From: JBFXCS01 sp050181915
GTDB lineage: Bacteria; Actinomycetota; Thermoleophilia; Miltoncostaeales; Miltoncostaeaceae
Direction: 5' to 3'
NCBI GenBank assembly: GCA_050181915.1
Contig: JBFXCS010000001.1
Coordinates: forward strand, 1,240,001-1,304,000
DNA length: 64,000 nucleotides
Below, piece by piece: positions 23,616 through 31,582 of this stretch (position 1 is the stretch's first letter; every line of letters starts with the position of its first letter). The notes beneath the pieces are model-generated. The model did no database searches. It was not told where the DNA came from and saw only the letters and a list, made by a program, of their open reading frames with translations. The position numbers and the translations under genes are program-made.

Positions 23616-25148
23616 GTGCCCTCCCGGCCAGCCCCAGGTCGCCCCGACCCGGACCGCGTGGCGGGCGAGGTGGCCCTCCGCTCGCCCGCCGGCCGCGCGG
23701 CGCTGGCCGCGACGGTGCTCGGCTCGGGCATGGCCTTCCTCGACGGCACCGTCGTCAACATCGCCCTGCCGTCCATCGGCGACGACCTGGACGCCGGCCT
23801 CACCGGGCTGCAGTGGACGGTCAACGGCTACGCCCTCACGCTCGCCGGGCTGCTGCTCGTGGGCGGCTCGCTCGGCGACCGCCTGGGGCGGCGGCGCGCC
23901 TTCCTGTGGGGGGTTGCCTGGTTCGCCGTGGCGTCGCTGCTCTGCGCCGTCGCCCCGACCATCGGGACGCTGGTCGCGGCCCGGGCGCTGCAGGGGGTGG
24001 GCGCCGCGCTGCTCACCCCCGGCAGCCTCGCCCTGATCGAGGCCACCTTCCGCGAGGACGATCGCGGCGCCGCGATCGGGGCCTGGTCGGGACTGTCGGG
24101 AGCCTCCACCGCGCTCGGCCCCTTCCTCGGCGGCTGGCTGGTGGAGGCGGTGTCGTGGCGGCTGATCTTCCTCGTGAACCTGCCCCTGGCGGCGCTCGTG
24201 TGGTGGGCGAGCCGCCGCGTGCCGGAGTCGCGCGACCTCCGCGCCGCGCGGGCGCCGCTCGACGTGACCGGCGCCGCGCTCGCGGCGCTGGGGCTCGCGG
24301 GCGTCACCTACGCCCTCACTGAGGGTCCCTCGTCCGGCTGGGGCGGGGCCGCCGTGGTCGCGCCGGGCGTCGCCGGCGTCGCCGCCCTGGGCGCCTTCGT
24401 CGGCGTGCAGATGCGCCGGTCGCACCCGATGGTGCCGCCGTCGCTGTTCGCCTCGCGCGCCTTCACCGCGGCGAACCTCGTCACCTTCCTGGTCTACGCC
24501 GCGCTGGCCGGGGCGCTGTTCCTGCTGCCCATCCAGTTGCAGACCGTGTCGGGCTACACCCCGTTCGAGGCGGGCGTCGCGCTGCTGCCGATGACGGTGC
24601 TGATGCTGCTGCTGTCGGCCCGCGCCGGGCGCATCGCGCAGCGCATCGGCCCGCGCCTACCCATGGGGATCGGGCCGATCGTGGCCGGCGGGGGGCTGGC
24701 GATGCTGGTCCGGGTGGGCGAGGACGCCCCCTACGCGGCCGACGTGCTGCCCGCGGTGCTCGTGTTCGGGATCGGCATGTCGATCACCGTCGCGCCGCTC
24801 ACCGCCACCGTGCTGGCGGCCGCCGGCCCCGAGCGCGCCGGCATCGCCTCGGCGGTGAACACGGCAGTCGCGCGCGCGGCGGGCCTGCTGGCCGTGGCCG
24901 TGGTGCCGCTCGCGGCGGGCATCGCGACGGACGGCGCGCTGCAGGCGTCGGCCTTCGACGACGGCTTCCATCGCGCGGCGCTCGTCTGCGGCGCCGTCTG
25001 CGCCCTCGGCGGAGCGCTGTCGTTCGCCGCGATCGGGGGGTGCGAGCGGCCGCCGGCGGCGCCTGAGCCGCCTCCCGCGCACTGCTGCGTGGCGGGCCCT
25101 CCGCCGGAGGGAGCGCCGGCCGGCGCGCCACGGATCCCCCACCCATGA
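23616..25148 (+). CDS. MFS drug exporter, DHA2 (EmrB/QacA) family
   Basis: A 510-residue transporter with 14 predicted membrane helices. Family motifs are visible: FLDGTVVNIALPSIGDDL in helix 1, GGSLGDRLGRRRAF (motif A) after helix 2, and GASTALGPFLGGWLVE (motif C) in helix 5. DHA2 members export drugs or metabolites against H+. The C-terminal tail is Pro/Cys-rich and hydrophilic. Monocistronic, divergent from the ligase-like gene with about 55 nt between. Confidence 0.88.
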   Translation: MPSRPAPGRPDPDRVAGEVALRSPAGRAALAATVLGSGMAFLDGTVVNIALPSIGDDLDAGLTGLQWTVNGYALTLAGLLLVGGSLGDRLGRRRAFLWGVAWFAVASLLCAVAPTIGTLVAARALQGVGAALLTPGSLALIEATFREDDRGAAIGAWSGLSGASTALGPFLGGWLVEAVSWRLIFLVNLPLAALVWWASRRVPESRDLRAARAPLDVTGAALAALGLAGVTYALTEGPSSGWGGAAVVAPGVAGVAALGAFVGVQMRRSHPMVPPSLFASRAFTAANLVTFLVYAALAGALFLLPIQLQTVSGYTPFEAGVALLPMTVLMLLLSARAGRIAQRIGPRLPMGIGPIVAGGGLAMLVRVGEDAPYAADVLPAVLVFGIGMSITVAPLTATVLAAAGPERAGIASAVNTAVARAAGLLAVAVVPLAAGIATDGALQASAFDDGFHRAALVCGAVCALGGALSFAAIGGCERPPAAPEPPPAHCCVAGPPPEGAPAGAPRIPHP

Positions 25149-25268
25149 CGCGCCAGCGCGTTGTCGCTCCCCAGGAGCCGAAGCTCTCGGGTAGGAACGA
25201 CTATGCCGCGCACCCCCTGAACGTTTCCTGACCACCCGGGGCGCGGTGCGCGTGCGCCCCCGGCGCGC

Positions 25269-25274
25269 GATACT
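25269..25274 (+). promoter_or_regulatory. -10 hexamer GATACT of the two-component operon
   Basis: GATACT ends 6 nt before ATG 25281 with no Shine-Dalgarno, suggesting a leaderless transcript. The other 120 nt of the gap hold no recognisable feature. Confidence 0.4.
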
Positions 25275-25280
25275 GCCCCC

Positions 25281-25952
25281 ATGCTCAATCCCCTGGCGAT
25301 CGTGGTGGAGGACGACTCGGCGCTCCGGTCGGTGATATCCCGGGGGCTGGAGGAGGAGGGCTTCCGCTGCGAGGCGGTCGACACCGGCGGCCGCCTGCTG
25401 GAGCGCGTGCCGGTGTCCGAGCCGGACGTGCTGGTGGTCGACATCGGCCTGCCCGACTGCGACGGGCGCGACATCTGCCAGGCGCTGCGCGCCCGCGGCA
25501 TCGACACGCCCGTGCTGTTCCTCACCGCCCGCGACGCCCTGGTCGACCGGCTCTCCGGCTTCGACGCCGGCGGTGACGACTACCTCTCCAAGCCCTTCTC
25601 GCTGGAGGAGCTGGTGGCGCGGCTGCGGGTGCTCGTACGGCGCAGCTCCCGGCTGCCGCCGCTGGCCCGCGCCTCGGGCGTCGACCTCGACCCGGCCGCT
25701 CACGCGCTGCGGGCCGGCGACCAGGTGGTGCGCCTCACGCCCACCGAGTTCCGCATCGTCGCGGCCCTGTTCTCCCGGCCCGGCGAGGCCGTGCGGCGCC
25801 GCGAGCTGGTGCGGGCCGGCTGGCCGCACGGCGCGATCGTCAACGACAACACCCTCGACGCCTACATCGCCCGCCTGCGCCGCAAGCTGCGGGCGCTCCC
25901 CGACGCGCCGAGCCTCGAGACCGTGCACGGCGTGGGGTACGCGATCAAGTGA
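25281..25952 (+). CDS. OmpR-family response regulator
   Basis: A 223-residue response regulator. The receiver domain has acidic EDDSALRSV, phospho-acceptor Asp54 in VVDIGLPDCDG, Thr in VLFLTARDA and Lys104 in LSKPFSLEEL. The DNA-binding winged helix is at about 130-223 (VRLTPTEFRIVAALFSRPGE, VNDNTLDAYIARLRRKL, VHGVGYAIK). The stop overlaps the kinase start (GTGA), so the partner is certain by context. Targets unknown. Confidence 0.93.
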   Translation: MLNPLAIVVEDDSALRSVISRGLEEEGFRCEAVDTGGRLLERVPVSEPDVLVVDIGLPDCDGRDICQALRARGIDTPVLFLTARDALVDRLSGFDAGGDDYLSKPFSLEELVARLRVLVRRSSRLPPLARASGVDLDPAAHALRAGDQVVRLTPTEFRIVAALFSRPGEAVRRRELVRAGWPHGAIVNDNTLDAYIARLRRKLRALPDAPSLETVHGVGYAIK

Positions 25953-27304
25953 TCCGCGCGCGGCTGCCCCGCGCGCTCCGCACGCGGCTGCTGCTGGCGA
26001 TCGTCCTCGGGGTCGGGATCGTGCTGGCGATCATCACGGCGGCGTTCAACCTGGTCGTCGCGAGCAACCTCTCGAAGGACGCCGACGAGATCGTGCGCGC
26101 CCGCGGCCTGGCCGAGGTGGCGGCCCTCACGGTGCGGGACGGGCGGATCCAGGTGAGCGACGGCGACGCCGCCGACACCATCGAGACGCGGGTCTGGATC
26201 TTCCAGGGGCACCGCGTGCTGCGCGATCCGCCCTCGATCGACCCCGAGGTGGGCCGGGAGGCGCGCCAGCTGGCGGACGGCCCGGAGCGGATCGTCGACG
26301 TGCCGGGCGACGTGCGCCTGTTCGCGACGCCCGTGGAGCGCGACGGGGTGCGCCGCGGGACGGTCGTGGCGGCGATCTCGATGGCGCCGTACGAGCGCAC
26401 CCGTATCACGGCCCTGCTCGCCTCGTGCGCCCTCGCCGTCGTCGTCCTGACCGCCGTGGCGGCCGCCGCTGCCCTCATCCTCCGCGCGGCGCTGCGCCCG
26501 GTGGCCCGGATGACCGCCGACGCGGCCGAGTGGAGCGAGGTCGATCTCGACAGCCGCTTCGCGATGGGCGAGCCGCACGACGAGATCACCCGCCTCGCGG
26601 CCACCCTGGACGGCCTGCTCGACCGCCTGGCGGCGGGCATGAGGCGCGAGCGGCGCCTCACCGCCGAGGTGTCGCACGAGCTGCGCACGCCGCTCGCCCA
26701 GATCCGCGCCGAGACCGATCTCGCCCTGCGCCGCGAGCGCGGCGGCGAGCAGTACCGCGCCGCCCTCGAGCAGATCCGCGCCGGCACCCAGCGGATCGAG
26801 GCGACCATCGAGACGCTCATCGCCACCGCCCGGCACGAGGCGTCGGACCTGCCCCACGGCACGGCCGACGCCGGCCGGGCAGTCGACCGGGCCATCGAGG
26901 CCTGCGCGCCGCTCGCCGGCGCCGAGCAGGTCGAGATGGTGATGGCGCCGCCTCCCCGCACCCTGCGCGTGGGGGTGGACATGGACGTGATGCTGCGGAT
27001 CCTGCAGCCGGTGCTGGAGAACGCGTGCCGCTACGCCCGCCGCCGCGTGGACGTGACGGCCAGCGAGGGCGCCGACGGCGTGAGCGTGTCGGTGCGCGAC
27101 GACGGGCCGGGGGTCGCCGCCGACGAGGTGGACCGCATCTTCGAGCCCGGCGTCCGCGGCGGCGCGGCGCGGCGCGGCGGCGACGGCGCGGGCGCCGGCC
27201 TGGGCCTGCCGCTGGCCCGCCGGCTGGCCCGGGCGGCGGGCGGCGACGTGCGGGCCCACGAGGGCCCCGGGGGTCACTTCACGGTGAGGCTGCCCCCCGC
27301 CTAG
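25949..27304 (+). CDS. Sensor histidine kinase
   Basis: A 451-residue membrane kinase. Two membrane helices (LLLAIVLGVGIVLAIITAAF near 20, ALLASCALAVVVLTAVAAAA near 155) flank a periplasmic sensor of about 110 residues. HAMP follows, then the H-box EVSHELRTPLAQIRAETDLA with the phospho-His near residue 240, N-box VLENACRYA, and G-boxes VRDDGPGVAADE and GAGAGLGLPLARR. GTG start overlaps the response-regulator stop. Its stop TAG shares CTAG with the stop of the convergent SRPBCC gene. Confidence 0.92.
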   Translation: MIRARLPRALRTRLLLAIVLGVGIVLAIITAAFNLVVASNLSKDADEIVRARGLAEVAALTVRDGRIQVSDGDAADTIETRVWIFQGHRVLRDPPSIDPEVGREARQLADGPERIVDVPGDVRLFATPVERDGVRRGTVVAAISMAPYERTRITALLASCALAVVVLTAVAAAAALILRAALRPVARMTADAAEWSEVDLDSRFAMGEPHDEITRLAATLDGLLDRLAAGMRRERRLTAEVSHELRTPLAQIRAETDLALRRERGGEQYRAALEQIRAGTQRIEATIETLIATARHEASDLPHGTADAGRAVDRAIEACAPLAGAEQVEMVMAPPPRTLRVGVDMDVMLRILQPVLENACRYARRRVDVTASEGADGVSVSVRDDGPGVAADEVDRIFEPGVRGGAARRGGDGAGAGLGLPLARRLARAAGGDVRAHEGPGGHFTVRLPPA

Positions 27305-27744
27305 CCGGGACGGGCCGGCGGAGTCGATCCGGCGGCGACCAGGTGGCGGCGGAAGGCCATCAGCTGGCGCCGCCAGAACCAGCGCACCAGGGGGCGCATG
27401 CTCCGGGCCCCGATGCCGGTGAACACCTCCGAGCTCTCGATCCGGCAGCCGCCGGGATCGGGCAGGAAGCGGAAGGTGTGGCGGCCCCGGATGCCGAACC
27501 CGCCGCCCTCCCACGACACCTCGCGCGGAGGGTCGGCGCGCACCAGCAGGCAATCGAACCGCCCCGGGCCGTGCCCGTTGCGCAGCACCGATCCCACCGT
27601 CCAGGGCGCGCCGGACACCCAGCGCGCGCCGGCCGAGCCCATCCAGTCCCATCGCGGCCAGTCCTCGACCCGCGACCACACCGCCCAGGCGCGCTCGGGC
27701 GAGGCGGGCACGACCAGGGATCCCGTGACCCGGAGGGTGCTCAC
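27301..27744 (-). CDS. SRPBCC (polyketide cyclase-like) ligand-binding protein
   Basis: A 147-residue START/SRPBCC-fold protein: VTGSLVVPASPERAWAVWSR, VEDWPRWDWM, GSVLRNGHGPGRFDCLLVRA and CRIESSEVFTGIGA. These form a helix-grip pocket for hydrophobic ligands. GTG 27744 overlaps the stop of the CitE-like gene (GTGA), making it the last gene of a three-gene operon. Ligand unknown. Confidence 0.78.
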   Translation of the reverse strand: MSTLRVTGSLVVPASPERAWAVWSRVEDWPRWDWMGSAGARWVSGAPWTVGSVLRNGHGPGRFDCLLVRADPPREVSWEGGGFGIRGRHTFRFLPDPGGCRIESSEVFTGIGARSMRPLVRWFWRRQLMAFRRHLVAAGSTPPARPG

Positions 27745-28667
27745 CCCACGTCCCGGCCGGCGAGGCGCGCCCGCTCCAGCAGGCGCTCGGCCATCCGCCG
27801 GGTGGCCTCGTCGATCATCTCCCCGTCCAGCAGCGCGGCGCCCCGGCCGTCTCGGCCGGCCCGGGCGACGGCGTCGAGGATCGCCCGGGCGCGCGCGAGC
27901 TCGGCGTCGCTGACGCCGTACACCTCGTCGAGCACCGCGATCTGCGCCGGGTGGATGCTCCACTTGCCGTCGTAGCCGAGCGCCCGCGACCCGCCCGCCG
28001 AGGCGCGCAGGCCGGCCTCGTCTCCCAGCACCGCGTACGGCCCGTCGATCGCCTGCAGCCCGTGCGCGCGGGCCGCCACCAGCACGCGCGAGAGCACGTG
28101 GTGCCAGCCGTCGCCGGGGTAGTCGGGCACCGGGGTGCCGATGCCGGTGTGGGGCATGCCGAGGGAGGCCGCCATGTCGCCCGGGCCCACGACCAGCGCC
28201 TCGAGGCGGCGCGGGCAGGCCGTCGCGATGCGGTCCACGGCGGTGAGGCCGCGGGCCGTCTCGATCTGGGCCTCCAGCGCGATGCGGCCCGGCTCCAGCC
28301 CCAGCTCGGCCTCGAGCGCCGACAGCAGGTGGTCGGCGAAGGTGACGTGCGTCTCGTCCTCCACCTTCGGCAGCACGAGCACGTCGATGCGGCCCGCCGC
28401 TCCCTCCACCACCGCGGTGATGTCGCGATGGCCGTGCGGCGTGTCCACGGCGTTGACGCGGACCGCCACGGTCGCGGCGCCCGTCCCGGCGAGCGCCGCG
28501 GAGACGACCGCCTCGCGCGTCGCGGCGCCCTTCGCGCCCGGGGCGACCGAGTCCTCCAGGTCCAGGATCACCTCGTCCGCCGCGAGGACCGCGGCCTTCG
28601 CCAGCATCCGCGGGCTCGACGCGGGCACCACGTGGCAGCTCCGCCGGGCCCGCGGCGGCCGGGTCAT
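27741..28667 (-). CDS. CoA-ester lyase, HpcH/HpaI-CitE family
   Basis: A 308-residue TIM-barrel lyase resembling the CitE and malyl-CoA lyase group, which cleave or form C-C bonds in beta-hydroxyacyl-CoA. The motifs DEVILDLEDSVAPGAK, VAVRVNAVDTPHGHRDI, VLPKVEDETH, IALEAQIETARGL and GYDGKWSIHPAQIAV (substrate and Mg2+ region) are intact. ATG 28667 shares one base with the HerA stop. The exact substrate, such as citramalyl-CoA or another thioester, is not readable. Confidence 0.85.
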   Translation of the reverse strand: MTRPPRARRSCHVVPASSPRMLAKAAVLAADEVILDLEDSVAPGAKGAATREAVVSAALAGTGAATVAVRVNAVDTPHGHRDITAVVEGAAGRIDVLVLPKVEDETHVTFADHLLSALEAELGLEPGRIALEAQIETARGLTAVDRIATACPRRLEALVVGPGDMAASLGMPHTGIGTPVPDYPGDGWHHVLSRVLVAARAHGLQAIDGPYAVLGDEAGLRASAGGSRALGYDGKWSIHPAQIAVLDEVYGVSDAELARARAILDAVARAGRDGRGAALLDGEMIDEATRRMAERLLERARLAGRDVG

Positions 28668-30253
28668 CAGCGCCGCTTGCGCAGCATGCCGAAGATACCG
28701 CGCAGCACCTCGCGCGTGACCTGGGTGCCGACCTTGGAGCCGAGCATGTCCTGCACCTGCTCGGCCAGGGTCTCCGGGGGCTTCGGCTCACGGCGCCGCC
28801 GCGCCGCGGTCGTGGAGCGCTCGCGCTCGGTCTCGGCCTCGCGCCGCCGGACCTCCTCCACCTCGCGGTCGCGCTCGCGCTCGCGGATCTCGTCCGCCGC
28901 GGCGGCATCGCCCGCCGTGCGCGCCGCCAGCAGCTCGGCCGCGCTCTCGCGGTCGAGGCGCGTCCCGTACTTGGGCCGCAGCGGCGAGGCGGCGATCGCG
29001 GCCTGCCGCTCCTCGGGCAGCAGCGGCGTCATGCGCGACGCCGGCGGGTAGAGCCGCGTCGCGGCCACCGGGGTGGGCACTCCGCGCGGGTCGAGCACCG
29101 TCACGGCCGCCTCGCCCACGCCCAGCGACTGCAGGGTCTCGGCCAGGTCGTAGTGGGTCGTGATCGGGAAGGTGTCGACGGCGGTGCGCAGGGCCCGCGC
29201 GTCCTTCGGCGTGAAGGCGCGCACCGCGTGCTGCACGCGGTGGCCGAGCTGCGCCAGCACGTTGTCCGGCACGTCGGTGGGCAGCTGGGTGATGAAGAAG
29301 ACGCCCACGCCCTTCGAGCGGATCAGCCGCACGGTCTGGGCCACCTGCTCGAGGAAGCCGTCCGAGGCGTCGGCGAACAGCAGGTGCGCCTCGTCGAAGA
29401 AGAACACCAGCACCGGCTTCTCGGGGTCGCCGACCTCCGGCAGGTGCTCGAACAGCTCGGCCAGCACCCACATCAGGAAGGTGGAGAAGATCGTGGGGCG
29501 GCGAGCGACGTCCACCAGGTTCAGGATCGAGACGATGCCGCGGCCGTCCGGCGCGAGGCGGATGAGGTCGCCGACCTCGAGCTCCGGCTCGCCGAAGAAG
29601 ACGTCGCCCCCCTCAGCCTCGAGCTGCGACACCTCGCGCAGCAGCACGCCGGCGGTGGAGGTGGAGATGCCGCCCAGCTCGCGCAGCTCGGCCTTGCCCG
29701 GCCCGGTGAGGTAGGCCAGCGCGGCGCGCAGGTCCTCCAGGTCGACCAGGGCGAGGCCCTTCTCGTCGCAGTAGCGGAAGATCAGCGACAGGCTCGACTC
29801 CTGCGTGTCGTTCAGGCCCAGCACCTTCGACAGCAGCACCGGGCCGAACCCGCTCACCGTGGCGCGCAGCGGCACGCCGTCGTCGCCCGTGAGCGACAGG
29901 AGCTCGACCGGGCACCCCGCCGGGGTCCACGTCGTGGCGAGCTCGGCGGCCCGGGCCGTGACGCGCTCGTCCGCGGCGCCCGGGGCGCCGAGGCCCGCGA
30001 GGTCGCCCTTCATGTCGGCGGCGAACACCGGCACGCCGGCCGCCGACGCCTGCTCGGCCATCAGCTGCAGCGTCCGCGTCTTGCCGGTGCCGGTGGCCCC
30101 CGCGATCAGGCCGTGCCGGTTGAGGAAGGCGAGGGGGATCGCCACCTCCACCTCGAGGTCCGGCGCGGTCGCCTCCTGGAAGGGGCGGCCCAGCCGGACG
30201 GCGGCGCCCTCGAAGCCGTACCCCGCGGCCATGTCGTCGTGGAACGCGCTCAC
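28667..30253 (-). CDS. HerA-like ATPase (DUF853)
   Basis: A 528-residue FtsK/HerA-superfamily ATPase. Walker A GATGTGKTRTLQLM lies at about residues 53-65, and Walker B VFFFDEAHLLFADASD near 287; conserved stretches include VGVFFITQLPTDVPDNVLAQ, HRVQHAVRAFTPKDARAL and a charged Arg/Glu helix before the C-terminus. It is the DUF853 type found in many bacteria, distinct from NurA-linked archaeal HerA; the biological role is unclear. GTG 30253 has GGAGG upstream. First gene of the operon with the CitE-like lyase and SRPBCC protein, an unexplained combination. Confidence 0.85.
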   Translation of the reverse strand: MSAFHDDMAAGYGFEGAAVRLGRPFQEATAPDLEVEVAIPLAFLNRHGLIAGATGTGKTRTLQLMAEQASAAGVPVFAADMKGDLAGLGAPGAADERVTARAAELATTWTPAGCPVELLSLTGDDGVPLRATVSGFGPVLLSKVLGLNDTQESSLSLIFRYCDEKGLALVDLEDLRAALAYLTGPGKAELRELGGISTSTAGVLLREVSQLEAEGGDVFFGEPELEVGDLIRLAPDGRGIVSILNLVDVARRPTIFSTFLMWVLAELFEHLPEVGDPEKPVLVFFFDEAHLLFADASDGFLEQVAQTVRLIRSKGVGVFFITQLPTDVPDNVLAQLGHRVQHAVRAFTPKDARALRTAVDTFPITTHYDLAETLQSLGVGEAAVTVLDPRGVPTPVAATRLYPPASRMTPLLPEERQAAIAASPLRPKYGTRLDRESAAELLAARTAGDAAAADEIRERERDREVEEVRRREAETERERSTTAARRRREPKPPETLAEQVQDMLGSKVGTQVTREVLRGIFGMLRKRR

Positions 30254-30343
30254 CGGTCCTCCTGCGGTCTTCGTCTGCGGCCCCGGGAGACTATTCGACC
30301 GGGCGCCCCGCCCCTCCCGTCCGGCGGGCGCGGCGCGCGGCAT

Positions 30344-30361
30344 GTTGGCCCGGTGGCCAAC
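30344..30361. promoter_or_regulatory. 18-bp perfect inverted repeat, candidate operator
   Basis: GTTGGCC-CGGT-GGCCAAC is exact over both 7-nt arms. It lies in the divergent region between the HerA-like operon (start 30253) and the small CXXCXG gene (start 30395), so it could control either. Confidence 0.5.
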
Positions 30362-30394
30362 GAGGCGCACCCGGCGAGCGCTCACACTCGGCCG

Positions 30395-30598
30395 ATGACA
30401 CGGAATCCGCAGCACCCCACCGGCTCCGGCGCCCTCGCCGTCTGGGCCCCCTGCGCCACATGCTGGGGTCAGCGCCGCATCCTCACGGCGGGGCCGGACC
30501 ACGGCGACGCCCTCGTGGCGGTCACCTGCCCCACCTGCCTGGGCATCGGCGAGCACCTCGTCGCGGCCCGTACCTCGACCCTCAGCCGCGAGTCGTAG
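30395..30598 (+). CDS. 67-residue protein with two DnaJ-like CXXCXG motifs
   Basis: The protein has CATCWG near residue 20 and CPTCLG near residue 46, the spacing and form of a DnaJ-type zinc-binding half-site. The rest is short and polar. There is no J domain. Such free-standing zinc ribbons may bind protein or nucleic acid. A perfect 18-bp palindrome stands 34 nt upstream of the ATG. No strong SD. Confidence 0.6.
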   Translation: MTRNPQHPTGSGALAVWAPCATCWGQRRILTAGPDHGDALVAVTCPTCLGIGEHLVAARTSTLSRES

Positions 30599-30619
30599 CC
30601 ACCCGGCCCGGCCCGCGCG

Positions 30620-30748
30620 TCAGCGCCGGCCGGCGAGCTTCTTCAGCCGCTTCCGGTTCTCCGGACGCAGGGGGCAGCCGGCGCACGGCCGCTTGCTCTC
30701 GCAGCACCGCTTCTTGATCTTGACGCGCCTGCGCTTGGCCCCTGCCAC
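30620..30748 (-). CDS. 42-residue basic Cys-rich mini-protein
   Basis: The sequence is very Lys/Arg-rich with the motif KKRCCESKRPCAGCPL near residues 12-27, followed by ENRKRLKKLAGRR. I have seen similar KKCCxSxPRCxxCP mini-proteins in other Actinomycetota, where they are conserved and uncharacterised. Four cysteines in a basic frame suggest a zinc-binding nucleic-acid-associated peptide (inference). GTG 30748 has TATCAT 9 nt upstream and no SD. Confidence 0.6.
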   Translation of the reverse strand: MAGAKRRRVKIKKRCCESKRPCAGCPLRPENRKRLKKLAGRR

Positions 30749-30830
30749 CGGGGCGGCATGATACGCGCCTGAGCCCGGAGGTGAGGCGCGCCGAACGTCC
30801 CGCGTCCCGGGGCCGGTGGGCCCGGGTGCG

Positions 30831-30926
30831 TCAGCCCGTCAGACCCGCCAGCCAGCCGGCCGTGAGTAGGACCACGCCGATCGCGGCGATGGCGAGGGGG
30901 TGCAGGCGGCGCAGGACGGGCGGCAC
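30831..30926 (-). CDS. 31-residue membrane peptide
   Basis: A short frame starting GTG 30926, with GGAGGT at ideal spacing (6 nt). It encodes a basic start (VLRRLHP) and one hydrophobic helix (LAIAAIGVVLLTAGWLAGLT). The strong SD and clean membrane segment support translation. It is divergent from the PAP2 phosphatase gene. Function unknown. Confidence 0.5.
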   Translation of the reverse strand: MPPVLRRLHPLAIAAIGVVLLTAGWLAGLTG

Positions 30927-30981
30927 GGGCGGACCTCCGGAGGGGGCGGACTCGTTCCCGGTCTTCGCCGGCCCGCGACGG

Positions 30982-30987
30982 TACCCT
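30982..30987 (+). promoter_or_regulatory. -10 hexamer TACCCT of the PAP2-methylase operon
   Basis: TACCCT ends 7 nt before ATG 30995 with no Shine-Dalgarno, consistent with leaderless transcription. Confidence 0.4.
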
Positions 30988-30994
30988 GCGCGCC

Positions 30995-31582
30995 ATGGCG
31001 ATCATCGAGGCGATCGGCGATCTCGACCGGGCCGTGCTCGACGGCGCGATCGCGCTCCGCACCGACGCGCTGACCCTCGCCATGAGGGCTCTCTCGACCG
31101 ACTGGGTGCGCGGGCCGGTCATCGTCGGGGCGGGCGTCGTCGCCTGGTGGCGCACGCGCCCCCGCCCGGCGCCGCTGACGCCGCTGCTGGCGCTCGCGGC
31201 CTACTTCGCCGCCTCCGGCGCCGCCCGCCTGCTGAAGGTCGCGGTCGACCGCGACCGGCCCCCGCTCGACGGGGCCGCGGACGCGCTCGTCGCGCTGCCC
31301 GGCGACGCCTCCTTCCCGTCGGGCCACGCCGCGACGGCCTTCGCCGCCGCCGTGGTGGTCGGCGCCGCGCACCCCCGCCTGCGCGCGCCGCTACTCGCCC
31401 TGGCGGGGATGGTGGCGCTGTCGCGGATCTACCTGGGCGTCCACTACCCGCTGGACGTCGCGGCGGGGGGCGCCCTGGGCGTCGCGACCGCCTGGATCGT
31501 GCTGCGCGCCGCCCGCCTCGCGGGGGCCGTCCGGCGCCGGGGCGGCCTGGACGCATCGCCCGACGGCGCGGCCGCCCGGTGA
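30995..31582 (+). CDS. PAP2-family membrane phosphatase
   Basis: A 195-residue integral membrane phosphatase with the three catalytic motifs: KVAVDRDRPP, SFPSGHAATAF and SRIYLGVHYPLDVAAG, within about five membrane helices. Such enzymes remove phosphate from lipid phosphates such as phosphatidic acid or undecaprenyl pyrophosphate; the substrate cannot be read. The stop overlaps the start of an adenine methylase gene (GTGA), an odd pairing. Confidence 0.88.
   Translation: MAIIEAIGDLDRAVLDGAIALRTDALTLAMRALSTDWVRGPVIVGAGVVAWWRTRPRPAPLTPLLALAAYFAASGAARLLKVAVDRDRPPLDGAADALVALPGDASFPSGHAATAFAAAVVVGAAHPRLRAPLLALAGMVALSRIYLGVHYPLDVAAGGALGVATAWIVLRAARLAGAVRRRGGLDASPDGAAAR

Noticed and set aside
25084..25140. 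Palindromes near the 3' end of the MFS gene as terminator
   Set aside because: They lie inside the coding sequence before the stop and are short; no reliable terminator call possible.
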